From contig CAZFQZ010000041.1 of NCBI GenBank assembly GCA_964521305.1, positions 1 through 6,308 on the forward strand: a DNA stretch of 6,308 bases, in the 5' to 3' direction. The DNA comes from CAZBEJ01 sp964521305 (GTDB taxonomy: Bacteria > Patescibacteriota > Microgenomatia > UBA1406 > GWC2-37-13). Position 1 is the stretch's first letter. Each line of letters starts with the position of its first letter. The notes below the pieces were generated by a model, which was given only the letters and a program-made list of their open reading frames with translations, made no database searches and was not told where the DNA came from. Positions 5,936-6,308 of this stretch are shown here, in pieces. A program made the translations under genes and the position numbers.

Positions 5936-6235
5936 TTACGCTTCACTCATAAGTTCCCTCAAGCTTTTTATTTGTTTTTCTTCCTTTATTTCTTTCTTTT
6001 GCTTTTTGGATTTGTGCGATGCCTGATATTGTTTTGCGAGTTGCTGCTTTTTTTGGAACGTATCGACCCGGCCCTTTATATCCAGAAATCGTTCCTCTCC
6101 GGTGTAGAGAGGATGACATTTGTAGCACACCTCAACGCTGATTGTTTTTTTGGTCGAACCGGTCACAAATGTATTACCGCATGCGCAGGTAACTTGTGCG
6201 TCGTCAAAATAGGTTGGGTGGATATGAGCTTTCAT
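5936..6235 (-). CDS. rpmE: 50S ribosomal protein L31, zinc-binding, with C-terminal extension
   Basis: L31 sits on the 50S central protuberance and contributes to the bridge with the 30S head. Residues 1-63 match the family: MKAHIHPTYFDDAQVTCACGN, a CHP motif at 40-42, TG at 45-46 and GRVDTF at 55-60. Cysteines 17, 19, 37 and 40 form the CxC...CxxC zinc site, so this is the zinc (C+) form, not a YkgM-like paralogue. The protein has 99 residues against about 65-90 normally. The extra tail (about 64-99) is charged and rich in Lys, ending in a probable helix (IKSLRELMSEA). The start at 6235 matches the family N-terminus exactly, yet no Shine-Dalgarno is visible (CATTC precedes ATG). I see no convincing promoter in the 73 nt available upstream. 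Its stop is 8 nt from the rplJ promoter. Confidence 0.96.
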   Translation of the reverse strand: MKAHIHPTYFDDAQVTCACGNTFVTGSTKKTISVEVCYKCHPLYTGEERFLDIKGRVDTFQKKQQLAKQYQASHKSKKQKKEIKEEKQIKSLRELMSEA

Positions 6236-6237
6236 GA

Positions 6238-6271
6238 ATGAATATGTTTATAGTAATTTACAAATATTCAT
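6238..6271. repeat. 8-bp dyad upstream of rpmE
   Basis: ATGAATAT (6238-6245) and ATATTCAT (6264-6271) are exact reverse complements with an 18-nt loop. It ends two nt before the rpmE start codon region and could fold in an rpmE leader, or be part of the same spacer-dyad pattern seen between the other genes. The A+T-rich makeup means chance occurrence is not excluded. Confidence 0.4.
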
Positions 6272-6297
6272 GATCCTGAGCCTGTCGAATGGATCAT
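6270..6297. repeat. Short dispersed-type hairpin with CCTGAGCCTGTCGA core
   Basis: ATGATCC (6270-6276) is the exact reverse complement of GGATCAT (6291-6297), enclosing the 14-nt core TGAGCCTGTCGAAT. From memory, words of the form CCTGAGC-TGTCGA flanked by complementary arms recur between genes in many bacterial and metagenomic genomes. That makes this a likely member of a palindromic intergenic repeat family. Family membership is recall, not a search result. Confidence 0.55.
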
Positions 6298-6308
6298 AGG
6301 AAATTAAT

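Overview
The window is a compact bacterial housekeeping segment in which all six genes lie on the minus strand. In transcription order (right to left) they are rpmE (ribosomal protein L31), rplJ (L10), rplL (L7/L12), gyrB, ppa (family I inorganic pyrophosphatase) and gyrA, which runs off the left edge. No mobile element, CRISPR array, tRNA or rRNA was seen. Several traits suggest a Candidate Phyla Radiation (Patescibacteria, Parcubacteria-like) genome: strongly divergent L10, an L31 with a long lysine-rich tail, a GyrA with an extra insertion, Shine-Dalgarno signals that are mostly weak or absent, and rplJ-rplL detached from rpoBC. That placement is inference from protein style, not a database result. 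UGA acts as a normal stop (end of ppa), which argues against the UGA=Gly code of Gracilibacteria and Absconditabacteria.

Right edge (6236-6308): a short upstream region of rpmE with two overlapping dyads, one containing a CCTGAGCCTGTCGA-type dispersed hairpin. Next comes rpmE, and directly behind its stop lies the best promoter of the window (TTGAAA, 16 nt, extended -10 TGTTATAAT). It drives a leader of about 128 nt that can fold into several hairpins ahead of rplJ, exactly where L10 autoregulatory leaders sit. rplL follows with a near-perfect Shine-Dalgarno. The rest of the window holds gyrB, ppa and gyrA, separated by roughly 100-nt spacers.

The genes serve core information processing: stalk proteins of the ribosome (L10 with L7/L12), the L31 subunit-bridge protein, both gyrase subunits for negative supercoiling, and pyrophosphatase to pull polymerisation reactions forward. 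No canonical hairpin-plus-T-tract terminator was found between rplJ and gyrA, so read-through along the whole block is possible.

The most unusual signal is in the spacers. They are built from degenerate words repeated with a 7-nt period (7-8 nt in one case), each spacer with its own word, and each holds an inverted-repeat dyad. One such word reaches into the 3' end of rplJ. No wholly new multi-gene system is visible; the candidates for novelty are this spacer architecture and the rplJ leader.
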